Position numbers and translations under genes: made by a program. A stretch of DNA of 64,000 nt from the NCBI GenBank assembly GCA_031383745.1, contig JANMZX010000050.1, forward strand, positions 1-64,000. The letters run 5' to 3'. The DNA is from CAISIP01 sp031383745 (GTDB lineage Bacteria; Pseudomonadota; Gammaproteobacteria; Burkholderiales; Burkholderiaceae_C). The notes under the pieces were generated by a model. It saw only the letters and a list, made by a program, of their open reading frames with translations, searched no databases and was not told the DNA's origin. Positions 1-9,601 of this stretch are shown here, piece after piece (position 1 is the stretch's first letter; the number at the start of each line of letters is the position of its first letter).

Positions 1-1818
1 GAGCTCCCAGTTGCTGGTGAAGATGCCGCCGTCCTTGTTGCTGTCGGAGTAGCCCAGCATGATGTCCTGCTCGGCGCCGCCACGTTGCACCAGCGCTCGG
101 ATGCCGGGCAGGGCGTAGAACTCGCGCATGATGTCCGGCGCGTTGCGCAGGTCGTCGATGGTCTCGAACAGCGGCACCACGATCAGCTGGGCCCGGGCGT
201 CGTCGTCAAGAGTGCCGTGCATCAGCCCGACCTCCTTTTGCAGCAGCAGCACCTCCAGCAGGTCGCTCACGGCTTCGGTGTGGCTGATGATGTAGTGGCG
301 GATCGACTGCCTGCCGTAGCGGTCGATCAGCGTGCGCGCCGTGGCAAAGATGTCGAGTTCCGACTGCGCCAGCGCCGAGTACGGGTGGTCGACGACGCGC
401 AGCGCACGGGCGTCGCACAGAAGACGCAGCAGCAGCGCCCTGCGCGCCGCCTCGTCGAGTTGCTGGTAACCGGCCTCGATGCGCGCGGTGGCCAGCAATT
501 CTGCGACCACTTCCGCATGCTTGTCGGAACTCTGGCGCAGGTCGACCGTGGCCAGGTGGAAACCGAACACGTCCACGGCGCGGATCAGCGGATGCAGCCG
601 CTGTGCCGCCAGCGCCGCCCCATGGTACGACAGCAACGAGGCCTCTACGGTGTGCAGGTCGGCGCCGAATTCCTCCGCCGTGCGGTAGGGATTCTGTGGC
701 GCCACGGCGTGGCGCGCCGCCTCGGCGCCGGCGAGGTCGCGCAGGGTGGCGGCGAGGCGCGCGTAGACGCCGGTCAACGCGCGCCGATAGGGCTCGTCCT
801 GGCGGTGTTCATTGGTGTCGGGGGAGCGCTCGGCCAGCGCGCGCATCTCGGGCGAACAGTCCACCAGCATCGCCGATACGGACAACTCGCCGCCCAGGTA
901 ATGCACCTCGGTCAGGTAATGCCGCAGCGCGACCTCGGACTGGCGCTTGAGCGCATAGGACAGGGTCTGCGCGCTGACATTCGGATTGCCGTCGCGGTCG
1001 CCGCCGATCCACTGGCCCATGCGCAGGAAGCTGGCGATCGGGCCGCTGTCGAGTTCGCGTTCCAGGTTGGCATAGACCTTGGGGATCTCGCGCAGGAAGG
1101 TGGCCTCGTAATAACTCAGGGCATTCTCGACCTCGTCGGCCACGGTGAGTTTGGTGAAGCGCAGCAGGCGCGTCTGCCACAGCTGCATCACCCGGGCGCG
1201 AATCTGCGCCTCGTTGTGGGCCAGCTCGCGCGGCGTCAGGGCGTCCTTGCGTGTCGCCCCGGCCAGCGCACGCATGCGGATGTCGTCGCGCGCCACCAGC
1301 AGCTGCGCGATGCCGCGCTCGGCGTCCAGGATGCTCTTGCGCTGCACCTCGGTGGGGTGTGCTGTCAGCACCGGTGACACATAACTGTCGGCCAGCGTGG
1401 CGACCACCGTGTCCGGTGCGATGCCGGCCCAGCGCAGGCGCGACAGCGCGACGTCGACGCTGCCTTCCTGGGTGTCGCCGGCACGTTCGTGAATGCCACG
1501 CCGGCGGATGTGGTGGCGGTCCTCGGCCAGGTTCGCCAGGTGGCTGAAGTAGGTGAACGCGCGGATCACGCTGACCGTCTGGTCGCCGCTCAGTCCGCTG
1601 AGCAGCTTTTTCAGGGCATGGTCCGCGTCGTGGTCGGCGTGGCGGCGGAACGCGACCGACAGTTTGCGGATCATTTCGACCAGATCGAAGGCGGCCTCAC
1701 CGTCCTGGTCGCGGATCACGTCGCCCAGGATGCGCCCCAGCAGCCGGATGTCCTCCACCAGAGGGCGTTCGTTCTCACGCGCGTGCCGGGCGGACTCTTT
1801 GCGGGGGCTTGTGGTCAT
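1..1818 (-). CDS. ppc: phosphoenolpyruvate carboxylase, C-terminus cut by window edge
   Basis: Carboxylates phosphoenolpyruvate with bicarbonate to oxaloacetate, refilling the TCA cycle. The reading frame runs from ATG at 1818 off the left edge, giving 606 codons of a protein usually about 900 residues long. The family signature VLTAHPTE is present with its catalytic histidine near residue 154. The GYSDSNKDGG motif lies near the cut end, just before where the glycine-rich FHGRGG loop should follow. The gene is divergent from hemC with about 90 bp between starts, so the two promoters share a short region. The large ORF on the opposite strand is a shadow. Only the C-terminal third cannot be judged. 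Confidence 0.97.
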   Translation of the reverse strand, partial: MTTSPRKESARHARENERPLVEDIRLLGRILGDVIRDQDGEAAFDLVEMIRKLSVAFRRHADHDADHALKKLLSGLSGDQTVSVIRAFTYFSHLANLAEDRHHIRRRGIHERAGDTQEGSVDVALSRLRWAGIAPDTVVATLADSYVSPVLTAHPTEVQRKSILDAERGIAQLLVARDDIRMRALAGATRKDALTPRELAHNEAQIRARVMQLWQTRLLRFTKLTVADEVENALSYYEATFLREIPKVYANLERELDSGPIASFLRMGQWIGGDRDGNPNVSAQTLSYALKRQSEVALRHYLTEVHYLGGELSVSAMLVDCSPEMRALAERSPDTNEHRQDEPYRRALTGVYARLAATLRDLAGAEAARHAVAPQNPYRTAEEFGADLHTVEASLLSYHGAALAAQRLHPLIRAVDVFGFHLATVDLRQSSDKHAEVVAELLATARIEAGYQQLDEAARRALLLRLLCDARALRVVDHPYSALAQSELDIFATARTLIDRYGRQSIRHYIISHTEAVSDLLEVLLLQKEVGLMHGTLDDDARAQLIVVPLFETIDDLRNAPDIMREFYALPGIRALVQRGGAEQDIMLGYSDSNKDGGIFTSNWEL

Positions 1819-1907
1819 GGTTTTCGGGGGCGGTTTTGCGGCTGGCGGGCGTGGAAGCCCATGCTAGCATCGACTGATCCCCCACCGATTACCAACAGGT
1901 TACCGCC

Positions 1908-2870
1908 GTGAACTTGCCCGAGTCCCGCCCCCTCGTGATCGCCACGCGCGAAAGCCCCCTGGCCCTGTGGCAGGCACACCATGTGCGGGCTCTGCTCGAA
2001 CAGCGCGGCCACCAGGTGCGTTTGCTTGGCATGACGACCAAGGGAGACCAGATCCTGGACCGCTCGCTGAGCAAGGTCGGCGGCAAGGGGCTGTTCGTGA
2101 AGGAGCTCGAGCTGGCGCTGGAGGACGGGCGTGCCGACCTGGCGGTGCATTCGCTCAAGGACATGCCCATGGACCTGCCCGAGGGCTTTGCGCTGGCCTG
2201 CGTGATGGAACGCGAGGATCCGCGCGACGCACTGGTGTCAAACCGCTGCGCCAGCCTGCAGGAGTTGCCGGCAGGGGCGCTGGTGGGCACGTCGAGCCTG
2301 CGCCGTGTGGTGTTGTTGCGCGATGCGTTTGCACGGATGGGGCGTACCGACATCCGGATCGAACCGCTGCGTGGCAACGTCAACACCCGCTTGCGCAAGC
2401 TCGACGAGGGCGCCTACGACGCGATCGTGCTGGCCGCGGCCGGCCTCAAGCGCCTGGACATGGCGCAACGCATCCGCGCCGCGTTCGAGCCCGAGCAGAT
2501 GCTGCCGGCCGCGGGGCAGGGTGCGCTGGGCATAGAGGTGCGTGCCGACCGGCAGGACATGCTGGTGGCACTCGCAGGCCTGGCCCATATGCCCACCTGG
2601 CAGGCGGTGACCGCCGAGCGCGCCGTCAGTCGGGAGATGGGTGGCAGCTGCTCGATGCCGCTGGCGGCGCACGCCGTGTGGCACGGCGCACACCTGCGGC
2701 TCGCCGCCGCCTGGGGTGCGGTGGAGGATGGGCCGACCGCGGTATCGGTGCCGCCCCTGGTGCGCGGTGCTGCCAGTGCCCAGGTGCAGTCGCTGGAGCA
2801 GGCCGAGGCGCTGGGGCAGGGCGTGGCACTGCAGCTGTGCCAGGGCGGCGCCGTGCGGTCGAAGGCGTAG
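1908..2870 (+). CDS. hemC: porphobilinogen deaminase (hydroxymethylbilane synthase)
   Basis: Polymerises four porphobilinogen units into hydroxymethylbilane, a cytosolic step of heme synthesis. The 320-residue length is normal. The N-terminus has the family motif IATRESPLALWQ. The dipyrromethane cofactor cysteine is C248 in EMGGSCSMPL. The start is GTG with only a weak ribosome-binding site; no in-frame ATG precedes the conserved N-terminus. It heads the hemC-hemD-hemX-hemY cluster, with hemD starting 28 bp after its stop. Confidence 0.97.
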   Translation: MNLPESRPLVIATRESPLALWQAHHVRALLEQRGHQVRLLGMTTKGDQILDRSLSKVGGKGLFVKELELALEDGRADLAVHSLKDMPMDLPEGFALACVMEREDPRDALVSNRCASLQELPAGALVGTSSLRRVVLLRDAFARMGRTDIRIEPLRGNVNTRLRKLDEGAYDAIVLAAAGLKRLDMAQRIRAAFEPEQMLPAAGQGALGIEVRADRQDMLVALAGLAHMPTWQAVTAERAVSREMGGSCSMPLAAHAVWHGAHLRLAAAWGAVEDGPTAVSVPPLVRGAASAQVQSLEQAEALGQGVALQLCQGGAVRSKA

Positions 2871-2898
2871 GCGCCCGGCGACGGCGCTGCACCACACC

Positions 2899-3693
2899 AT
2901 GCGTGTCATCGTCACCCGGCCCGAACCCGAATGCAGCCAGTGGGTCGGCGTGTTGCAGGGCCGTGGACAGGACGCGGTGGCGCTGCCCCTGATCGAACTC
3001 GGCGCCACCAGCGACGACGCGCCGGTCACCGATTGCTGGCGCAAGCTGGCACGGTATGACGCGGTGATGTTTGTCAGCGGTGCGGCGGTCCAGCATTTCT
3101 TCTCCCGGCGCCCGGCGCAGCCACTGCCTGCGCACAAGGGCCGTGCCGGTGCACCCCGGTTCTGGGCCACCGGCCCTGGAACGGTGGCGGCCCTGTTGCG
3201 CCAGGGCGTCGACCCGGCCAGTATCGATGCCCCGGACGCGGGCAACGGCCAGTTCGATTCCGAGGCGCTGTGGGTGGTGGTGGGCCAGCGTGTGCAGCCG
3301 GGTCAACACCTGTTGATCGTGCGTGGCGCGGATGCGTCCGTCGCCTCGGCGGCGCAAGGCGCCGGGCGCGACTGGCTGGCCACCACCCTGGAGCAGGCCG
3401 GTGCCTCCGTGGACTTTGTCGTGGCGTACCAGCGCCGGGCGCCATGCTGGAGCACGGCCGAAGTCGACCTGGCCCGGGCTGCAGCGCAGGATGGGTCGGT
3501 CTGGCTGTTCACGAGTTCGCAGGCCATCCGCCATCTGGCGGTTTGTCTTGCGGGCCAGCCATGGGGCGCGGCACGGGCGCTGGCGACGCATGGGCGCATT
3601 GCGCAAGCGGCGCGGGATGCCGGCTTTGGTGTTGTATGGGAGTCACGGCCACGCATCGAGGATGTGGTGGCGTCGATAGAATCGGTCGCATGA
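2899..3693 (+). CDS. hemD: uroporphyrinogen-III synthase
   Basis: Cyclises hydroxymethylbilane with inversion of ring D to make uroporphyrinogen III. The family is poorly conserved; this 264-residue protein is recognised by its start (MRVIVTRPEPE), by the later segment VWLFTSSQAIRHL, and by its position between hemC and hemX. The ATG at 2899 is chosen because the conserved TRP motif follows at once; the open frame extends upstream into hemC but without family sequence. Its stop overlaps the hemX start in an ATGA arrangement, which suggests translational coupling. Confidence 0.92.
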   Translation: MRVIVTRPEPECSQWVGVLQGRGQDAVALPLIELGATSDDAPVTDCWRKLARYDAVMFVSGAAVQHFFSRRPAQPLPAHKGRAGAPRFWATGPGTVAALLRQGVDPASIDAPDAGNGQFDSEALWVVVGQRVQPGQHLLIVRGADASVASAAQGAGRDWLATTLEQAGASVDFVVAYQRRAPCWSTAEVDLARAAAQDGSVWLFTSSQAIRHLAVCLAGQPWGAARALATHGRIAQAARDAGFGVVWESRPRIEDVVASIESVA

Positions 3694-4763
3694 ATCCCGC
3701 CCCATCCGACCCGAGTGCGCCAGCCTCTGGCGTGGCGACGGATGGCTCTGTTCCCGCCCCAGCCCCAGCCCCAGCTCTCCCCGTGTCCCGCTCGATGCTG
3801 GTGACATGGCTGGCGTTGGCGCTGGCCGCATTGGCGATGGTGGTGAACCTGGTGTTGTGGCAACGGCTGGCGGTAACGCGCGAACAGATGGCGCGCCAGA
3901 CGGCCGAGTCGGGTGTGCAGGCCGTCGAGGCGCGCACGGTGGCCCGGCAAGCCCAGGAACTCGCGCGCGATACCGCCGCGCGCCTCGCCGTCTCCGAGGC
4001 ACGGCTGAGCGAAGTGGCCCTGCAGCGCAACCAGGTCGAAGACCTGATCCAGAGCCTGTCGCGCTCGCGCGACGAAAACCTGGTGGTGGACATCGAGTCG
4101 GCGGTCCGGCTGGCCCAGCAACAGGCGCAGCTGACGGGCAGCGTCGAGCCGCTGGTGGCTGCGCTCAAGAGCGCGGAGCAACGTGTGGCGCGCGCCGCCC
4201 AGCCGAGGCTGGCCCAGCTGCAGCGCGCGATTGCCCGCGACATCAGCCGGATCGGCAATGCGACGGTGTCGGACACACCCGCGCTGCTGGTGCGCATCGA
4301 CGAACTGCTGCGCATGGCGGATGAGCTGCCGCTGGTCAACGCGGTGGCGGATGTCAGCGCCAGCGGCTCGCTCAAGCGCGTCGACAAGGAGTCCTGGCCG
4401 AGTTGGTGGGAGCGCGGCCTGCGTGTGGTCGGCGATGAGGCGCGCAACCTGCTGCGGGTCAGCCGCATCGAGCAGCCGGAGGCTGCATTGCTGTCGCCCG
4501 AGCAGTCGTTCTTCGTACGCGAGAACTACAAGCTCAAGCTGCTCAACGCCCGTCTGGGGCTGCTGGCCCGGCAGCTCGAATCCGCAAGAGCCGATATTGC
4601 CGCGTCATCCGCGTCGCTGAACAAGTATTTCGACCCTGCCTCGCGTAAGACCCAGGCCGCTGCGAGCCTGCTGCAGCAGGTGCAGGGGCAATTGAAGACC
4701 ATGGAGCTGCCGCGGGTGGACGACACGCTGGCGGCCCTCACCACGGCCGCTGCCGGGCGCTGA
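3690..4763 (+). CDS. hemX: HemX-family membrane protein
   Basis: This 357-residue protein has the HemX layout: a proline/alanine-rich cytoplasmic N-terminus (residues about 1-30, with a PAPAPAPA run), one membrane segment at about 35-57, then a long helical, probably coiled-coil, region. Some databases call the family uroporphyrinogen-III C-methyltransferase, but there is no SAM-methylase domain here, so that name should not be used. The exact role is unknown; its position between hemD and hemY suggests a membrane role linked to heme synthesis. It overlaps hemD by 4 bp, and hemY begins one base after its stop. Confidence 0.9.
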   Translation: MNPAPSDPSAPASGVATDGSVPAPAPAPALPVSRSMLVTWLALALAALAMVVNLVLWQRLAVTREQMARQTAESGVQAVEARTVARQAQELARDTAARLAVSEARLSEVALQRNQVEDLIQSLSRSRDENLVVDIESAVRLAQQQAQLTGSVEPLVAALKSAEQRVARAAQPRLAQLQRAIARDISRIGNATVSDTPALLVRIDELLRMADELPLVNAVADVSASGSLKRVDKESWPSWWERGLRVVGDEARNLLRVSRIEQPEAALLSPEQSFFVRENYKLKLLNARLGLLARQLESARADIAASSASLNKYFDPASRKTQAAASLLQQVQGQLKTMELPRVDDTLAALTTAAAGR

Positions 4764-4764
4764 C

Positions 4765-6042
4765 ATGCGCGTCGCCCTGTGGCTGCTGGCCCTGTTCGCG
4801 ATAGCGGTGGCGGTGGCGCTGTTCGCCGGCAACAACCCGGGGTCGATCACCGTATTCTGGCCGCCGTACCGGGTCGATCTGTCGCTCAACCTGGTCCTGG
4901 TCCTGCTGTTGCTGGGTTTCCTGACGCTGCACATGGCGTGGCGGGCGCTGTCGGCGTTGTTTGCCATCCCCCGCGAAGCGCGGCTGTGGCGGTTGCGCCA
5001 GCGCGAGCGCAGCATGCAGCTGGCCTTGCTGGACGCCTTTTCCAATCTGGTGGCCGGGCGCTTCGTGCGCGCCAAGAAGGCGGCCGAGTCGGTGCTGGTG
5101 CAGGTGCGTTCGATCGAATCCGACGGCGATACGCTGGGCTATGCGGCGCGCCTGCAGGCGGTGTCGCACTTGCTGGCCGCCGAGGCCGCGCACTCGTTGC
5201 AGGACCGCCAGGCGCGCGAGCAGCACTTCCGTGCCGCGATGGAACAGGCCGCCGCGGGCGCCGGTCCGGAGACCCGCGAGGGGGTGCAACTGCGTGCTGC
5301 GCGCTGGGCGCTGGATGACCGGGATGCGTCCCAGGCGCTCCAGTTCCTCGACGAGATGGCGCAGGGTCCGGCGCGCCGCACGCTGGCCCTGCGGATGCGG
5401 CTGAAGGCGGCCCGGATGGCACAGCGCACGGTCGCCGCTCTGGAGACCGCCCGGCTGCTGGCCAAGCACCGGGCACTGTCTCCGGTGGCAGCAGAGGGCG
5501 TCCTGCGCGGCCTGGCGATCGAGTTGATCCATGGCGCCCATGATCCGGCGCAGTTGCAGAAGGCCTGGGAACAGCTCGATGCGCCGGAGCGGGCGCTTGT
5601 CGACGTGGCCACCGAGGCGGCCGAGCGGTTGCTCGTGCTGGGAGGCGACCCGGCGCTGTCGCGCCAGTGGTTGCTGCCGGCCTGGGACCACATGGTGGCG
5701 CGGGCCGGAGCCGTGAGCCCGTTGCAGACGGTGCATCTGATCCGGACGCTGGAACGCGGGTTTGCCAGCGCCTCCGGGGCCCCCGATCCCGGGTGGCTTG
5801 CACGCATCGAATCGGCCCAGATGCACAACCCGGGCGACCCGGTGCTGCAGTACCTGGCCGGTGTCACCTGCATGCGGCTGCAGCTCTGGGGCAAGGCCAA
5901 CCAGTTGCTGACGCAGGCCTTGGCCCGGCTGCAGGATACCGGGTTGCGCCGCGATGCGTGGCGGCTGCTGGCAGAACTGGCCCAGCAAGATGGTGACCAG
6001 GAGGCCGCCACCCAGGCATGGCGCAAGGCGGCGCAGGCCTGA
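4765..6042 (+). CDS. hemY: HemY protein (TPR-like membrane protein of heme operon)
   Basis: The 425-residue product has two N-terminal membrane helices (about 3-20 and 37-58) around the HemY_N segment, followed by a helical repeat region of TPR type. It is the proteobacterial HemY of the hemCDXY cluster, not the protoporphyrinogen oxidase that carries the same symbol in Bacillus. A role in late heme synthesis or in organising the enzymes at the membrane is inferred from context. The gene is the last of the operon and converges on rne with a 30-bp gap. Confidence 0.92.
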   Translation: MRVALWLLALFAIAVAVALFAGNNPGSITVFWPPYRVDLSLNLVLVLLLLGFLTLHMAWRALSALFAIPREARLWRLRQRERSMQLALLDAFSNLVAGRFVRAKKAAESVLVQVRSIESDGDTLGYAARLQAVSHLLAAEAAHSLQDRQAREQHFRAAMEQAAAGAGPETREGVQLRAARWALDDRDASQALQFLDEMAQGPARRTLALRMRLKAARMAQRTVAALETARLLAKHRALSPVAAEGVLRGLAIELIHGAHDPAQLQKAWEQLDAPERALVDVATEAAERLLVLGGDPALSRQWLLPAWDHMVARAGAVSPLQTVHLIRTLERGFASASGAPDPGWLARIESAQMHNPGDPVLQYLAGVTCMRLQLWGKANQLLTQALARLQDTGLRRDAWRLLAELAQQDGDQEAATQAWRKAAQA

Positions 6043-6072
6043 CCAGCCTGCGTCGCCCGGCCCTGCGGACGG

Positions 6073-9048
6073 TCAGACCGTCGCGGCCTGTTCGAACGGC
6101 AACGTCATGTTGCGCAGATCGCGCCGGGTTTCGACCAACACCAGCGGACCCTCATCGATCACCACCGCTGCCGGACGCTCCCGCGGCACGTGGACGGATT
6201 TGGGCAGCGCCGCGATAGCCTCCTGTGCCAGGCGGATCTTTTCTGCATCCGAATTGACCCACTGCAAACCACATCCCTCGGCGATCTGAGCCAGATCCTG
6301 GAGCGGAAGCGCGTAAGGCTGCACCTTGGGCAGGCCGGCGGAAACCGGCGCAGTGGTCGTCGGTGTGGCTGCAGGTTGCCGGGGTGCTGCCGGGGCTGGC
6401 GCTACAGGCGCGGCCACGACCGGCGCCGTTTCCTCGGCTGGCGCCGTCAATGGCGCAGAGAAGCCTTCCAGTGCCTGCTGAGGACCTGCGTCCGCGGCGG
6501 GTTGACGTTCGCCTTCACCGTCACGGCGCGGTCGATCGCCGCGCGGGCGCCGCTCGCGTCCCGACCGCTCGCGCGGCCGGTTGTCGGCTCCGTCGGTCCG
6601 CTCGCCGCGGTCCTGCATTGCTGACGCAACCGCGCCTTCTGGCGCGCCCTCTGCCTGCACTGGAACGCCGTCGGTCGGCCCGGCGGTGGCAAGCGGTTCG
6701 CCCTGGTCCTGGCGCGGCCGGCGGTCCGGCCGGCGTTCGCCGCGTCCCTCGCCGCGGGCTTCGCGTGGTTCACGCGGCTCCCTTGGCTCGCGCGGCTCAC
6801 GCTGCTCGGCGCTGCGCTCGGGACGCGCTTCAGCAGCGGTGTCGGCGCGGTCCTGGTTGCGGTCCGGCCGCGGTGCACGCTCGGCGCCCTCGGCGCGTTC
6901 AGCGTTGCCTCGGCCGCGCCCACCGCGCTCGCCATTGCGCGGCGGACGGTCGCCACGTGGCTGGTCTGCCCGCTGACCGTCGCCGGACGGCGCCTGGGCC
7001 GGCCCCGCGGCCAGGCTGCCGTCTGCGCCCAGCGGCATCGCGTTGGCGTCGACGCGTTCGCGCGAGCCCTGGGTGCCGCGGTCACCGCGTTCCCCGCGCC
7101 CGCCGCGCCCGCCGCGGCCGCCGCGTCCACGACCGTCGCCGCGCCCTTCAGGGCGGCCTTCGCTGCGTGGTCCATCGCGACCTTCGGTCGGGCGGCCATC
7201 CCGTGCCGGACGGCCATCGTCCTTGCGCGGCGTTTCGGCTGCCTTGGCCGGCACCGGCACTGGCGCGGGCGTTGCCGGTGGCGCGCCGAAGAGGTTTTTG
7301 ATCCAGCCGAAAAAGCCCTTTTCGGCGGGTGGTGCAGGCGGCGCAGGCGGCGGCGCGACAGGCGCCGCGGCGGCTACCGGTGCCGGATGCGCGGGCTTGG
7401 GCGCAGGTGCCACGGCCTCGGGCCGGGGGGCAGCGGCCGGTGCCGGCGCGTCGGGCAATACGCCCTTGATCACCGGCGTCTGCCGGTTGGTGGGTTCCTG
7501 CGAGCGGCGCGTCACCGAGGTGGCGTCTTCCATCTCGTCGGCCATCTTGTAGCTGGCCTCGATGTTGTCCAGCCGCGGGTCGTCGTGCTTGAGGCGTTCG
7601 AGCTTGTAGTTGGGCGTCTCGAGCGTCTTGTTGGGAACCATCAGCACATTGATGCGCTGCTTGAGTTCGATCTTGGCGATCTCGGTGCGTTTTTCATTGA
7701 GCAGGAACGAGGCGACGTCCACCGGCACCTGGCACAGCACCGACGCGGTGTTGTCCTTGAGCGACTCCTCCTGGATGATGCGCAGGATCTGCAGCGCCGA
7801 GCTCTCGGTGTCGCGGATGTGGCCGGAGCCGCCGCAACGCGGGCAGGGAATCGACGCACCCTCGCTGAGCGCCGGGCGCAGGCGCTGGCGGCTCATCTCC
7901 ATCAGTCCGAACTTGCTGATGGAGCCGAACTGCACGCGGGCGCGGTCCTGCCGCAGCGCGTCGCGCAGGCGGTTTTCCACATCGCGCCGGTTGCGGCTTT
8001 CTTCCATGTCGATGAAGTCGATGACGATCAGGCCGCCGAGGTCGCGCAGCCGCATCTGGCGCGCCACTTCGTCGGCGGCCTCCAGGTTGGTGCGGGTGGC
8101 GGTTTCCTCGATGTCGCCGCCGCGGATGGCGCGCGCCGAGTTGACGTCCACCGAGACCAGCGCCTCGGTGTGGTCGATCACGATCGCGCCGCCACTGGGC
8201 AGCTGCACCGTGCGTGCATAGGCCGACTCGATCTGGTGTTCGATCTGGAAGCGCGAGAACAGCGGTGCGTCGTCGCGGTAGCGCTTCACCCGGGCGGCAT
8301 GTTCGGGCATCACATGCGCCATGAACTGCTGCGCCTGGTCGTACACATCGTCGGTGTCGATCAGGATGTCGCCGATATCGTGGTTGAAGTAGTCGCGGAT
8401 GGCGCGGATGACGAGCGAGGATTCCTGGTAGATCAGGTAGGCGCCCTTGCCGCCCTTGGAGGCGCCATCGATGGCGTTCCACAGCTTGAGCAGGTAGTTC
8501 AGGTCCCACTGGAGCTCGGGCGCGGAGCGGCCGATGCCGGCGGTGCGGGCGATGATGCTCATCCCGTTGGGGTATTCGAGCTGGTCCAGCGCCTCCTTCA
8601 GTTCCGCACGGTCGTCACCTTCGATGCGGCGCGACACGCCACCGCCGCGCGGGTTGTTGGGCATCAGCACCACATAACGGCCGGCCAGCGACACGAATGT
8701 CGTCAATGCGGCACCCTTGTTGCCGCGTTCTTCCTTCTCGACCTGCACCAGCAGCTCCTGGCCTTCACGGATCGCATCCTGGATGCGGGCCTGATTGGCC
8801 TGCACACCCGGGGCAAAGTAGGTGCGCGAGATTTCCTTGAACGGCAGGAAGCCGTGGCGGTCTTCGCCGTAGTCGACAAAACAGGCTTCCAGCGACGGCT
8901 CGACGCGTGTGACGACGGCCTTGTAGATATTGCCCTTGCGCTGCTCGCGCCCTTCGATTTCGATTTCGTAGTCGAGCAGTTTTTGCCCGTCCACAATGGC
9001 CAGCCGGCGTTCTTCGGCCTGGGTGGCATTGATCAGCATCCGCTTCAT
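6073..9048 (-). CDS. rne: ribonuclease E
   Basis: Essential endoribonuclease for mRNA turnover and for rRNA/tRNA processing, and scaffold of the RNA degradosome. The 991-residue product has the S1 RNA-binding domain (about 35-120), the RNase E/G catalytic core, and the zinc-link cysteines C402 and C405 in IPCPRCGGSG. After about residue 530 it becomes disordered: proline/alanine-rich, then Arg/Gly-rich with RGG runs and EPR repeats, the usual RNA- and partner-binding tail. The start is placed at MKRMLINATQ because an AGGAAGAGGAAC ribosome-binding site lies just upstream; a 13-codon extension to 9087 has no such site. Autoregulation is likely in this family (see upstream features). Confidence 0.97.
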   Translation of the reverse strand: MKRMLINATQAEERRLAIVDGQKLLDYEIEIEGREQRKGNIYKAVVTRVEPSLEACFVDYGEDRHGFLPFKEISRTYFAPGVQANQARIQDAIREGQELLVQVEKEERGNKGAALTTFVSLAGRYVVLMPNNPRGGGVSRRIEGDDRAELKEALDQLEYPNGMSIIARTAGIGRSAPELQWDLNYLLKLWNAIDGASKGGKGAYLIYQESSLVIRAIRDYFNHDIGDILIDTDDVYDQAQQFMAHVMPEHAARVKRYRDDAPLFSRFQIEHQIESAYARTVQLPSGGAIVIDHTEALVSVDVNSARAIRGGDIEETATRTNLEAADEVARQMRLRDLGGLIVIDFIDMEESRNRRDVENRLRDALRQDRARVQFGSISKFGLMEMSRQRLRPALSEGASIPCPRCGGSGHIRDTESSALQILRIIQEESLKDNTASVLCQVPVDVASFLLNEKRTEIAKIELKQRINVLMVPNKTLETPNYKLERLKHDDPRLDNIEASYKMADEMEDATSVTRRSQEPTNRQTPVIKGVLPDAPAPAAAPRPEAVAPAPKPAHPAPVAAAAPVAPPPAPPAPPAEKGFFGWIKNLFGAPPATPAPVPVPAKAAETPRKDDGRPARDGRPTEGRDGPRSEGRPEGRGDGRGRGGRGGRGGRGERGDRGTQGSRERVDANAMPLGADGSLAAGPAQAPSGDGQRADQPRGDRPPRNGERGGRGRGNAERAEGAERAPRPDRNQDRADTAAEARPERSAEQREPREPREPREPREARGEGRGERRPDRRPRQDQGEPLATAGPTDGVPVQAEGAPEGAVASAMQDRGERTDGADNRPRERSGRERRPRGDRPRRDGEGERQPAADAGPQQALEGFSAPLTAPAEETAPVVAAPVAPAPAAPRQPAATPTTTAPVSAGLPKVQPYALPLQDLAQIAEGCGLQWVNSDAEKIRLAQEAIAALPKSVHVPRERPAAVVIDEGPLVLVETRRDLRNMTLPFEQAATV

Positions 9049-9071
9049 GGTTTGCGTTCCTCTTCCTCGGC

Positions 9072-9115
9072 GGGGACCGATGCACACGGCGCTGGGGCCG
9101 TGGCGGCTGGTCCCC
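9072..9115 (-). promoter_or_regulatory. extended hairpin in rne leader, next to the ribosome-binding site
   Basis: Two nested perfect stems are visible. GGGGACC at 9072-9078 pairs with GGTCCCC at 9109-9115, and inside it CACGGC at 9085-9090 pairs with GCCGTG at 9097-9102, separated by a symmetric 6x6 internal loop. In the rne transcript this structure ends 23 nt before the start codon, just upstream of the Shine-Dalgarno. In E. coli the rne 5' UTR contains hairpins through which RNase E controls its own mRNA; an equivalent role here is inference. Confidence 0.5.
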
Positions 9116-9479
9116 GGGTCTTGCGACCCGTTACCTGCTCATGACGAGCAAACGATGCCTGGGCGGACGCTTTGAACCGATGGGAATTGCCGGTCGCCGG
9201 TGGCTCACACAATGAGCCGCGGCGGTGGCGCGTGGATGGGGGCGAGGGGGTAGTATTGTGCTTGCGCTGTCGATGCGGGGGCGTAGTCGGCCTGTCGCAC
9301 AGGCGCTGCCGGCAGCACCATGCCGACCAACCACGCGAAAAGGCGTGGAAGATGGGCAAGGATGAATCCGGTCAACACAATCATGTCGCTCAAATCCGCC
9401 TGCCAGTGGGTGCCTGGCAGGCTTGGGTATTCCATATCGGTGGTTCAATTCGCCGGCGTACCCGTTGACCCTGCCGACC

Positions 9480-9502
9480 ACCACAAGCAATTGGCTTGTG
9501 GT
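9480..9502. promoter_or_regulatory. 9-bp perfect inverted repeat upstream of rne and rluC
   Basis: ACCACAAGC and GCTTGTGGT are separated by the 5-nt loop AATTG. No T-tract follows on either strand, so it is not an intrinsic terminator. It lies in the 553-bp gap (9049-9601) between the divergent rne and rluC genes and could be an RNA hairpin in the rne leader or a protein-binding site. Apart from this, the hairpin near rne and the promoter candidate, I see no convincing gene in that gap. Confidence 0.4.
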
Positions 9503-9601
9503 CTGTCTTGTGGCTTCCCGGAGGCATCGACCTGCCAGTGACGCTGCGGGCTGAGTGTGGACTAAACTCCAGACAAATCAACCACTTGCAGCAAGTCGCT
9601 A

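Noticed and set aside
85..1377. 430-residue plus-strand ORF opposite ppc
   Set aside because: Antisense shadow of a well-conserved enzyme in GC-rich DNA; no family features and low-complexity Gln/Arg/His composition.
3690..4763. HemX as a uroporphyrinogen-III methyltransferase
   Set aside because: The label is carried by some databases, but the protein has one membrane helix and a coiled coil with no methylase domain.
7387..9144. 585-residue plus-strand ORF opposite rne
   Set aside because: Antisense shadow of the RNase E catalytic core; no recognisable domain and no ribosome-binding site.
9205..9435. 76-residue minus-strand ORF in the rne-rluC gap with a hydrophobic stretch
   Set aside because: No ribosome-binding site, less biased codon use than neighbouring genes, and it lies in the presumed rne leader. 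Cannot be excluded but not supported.
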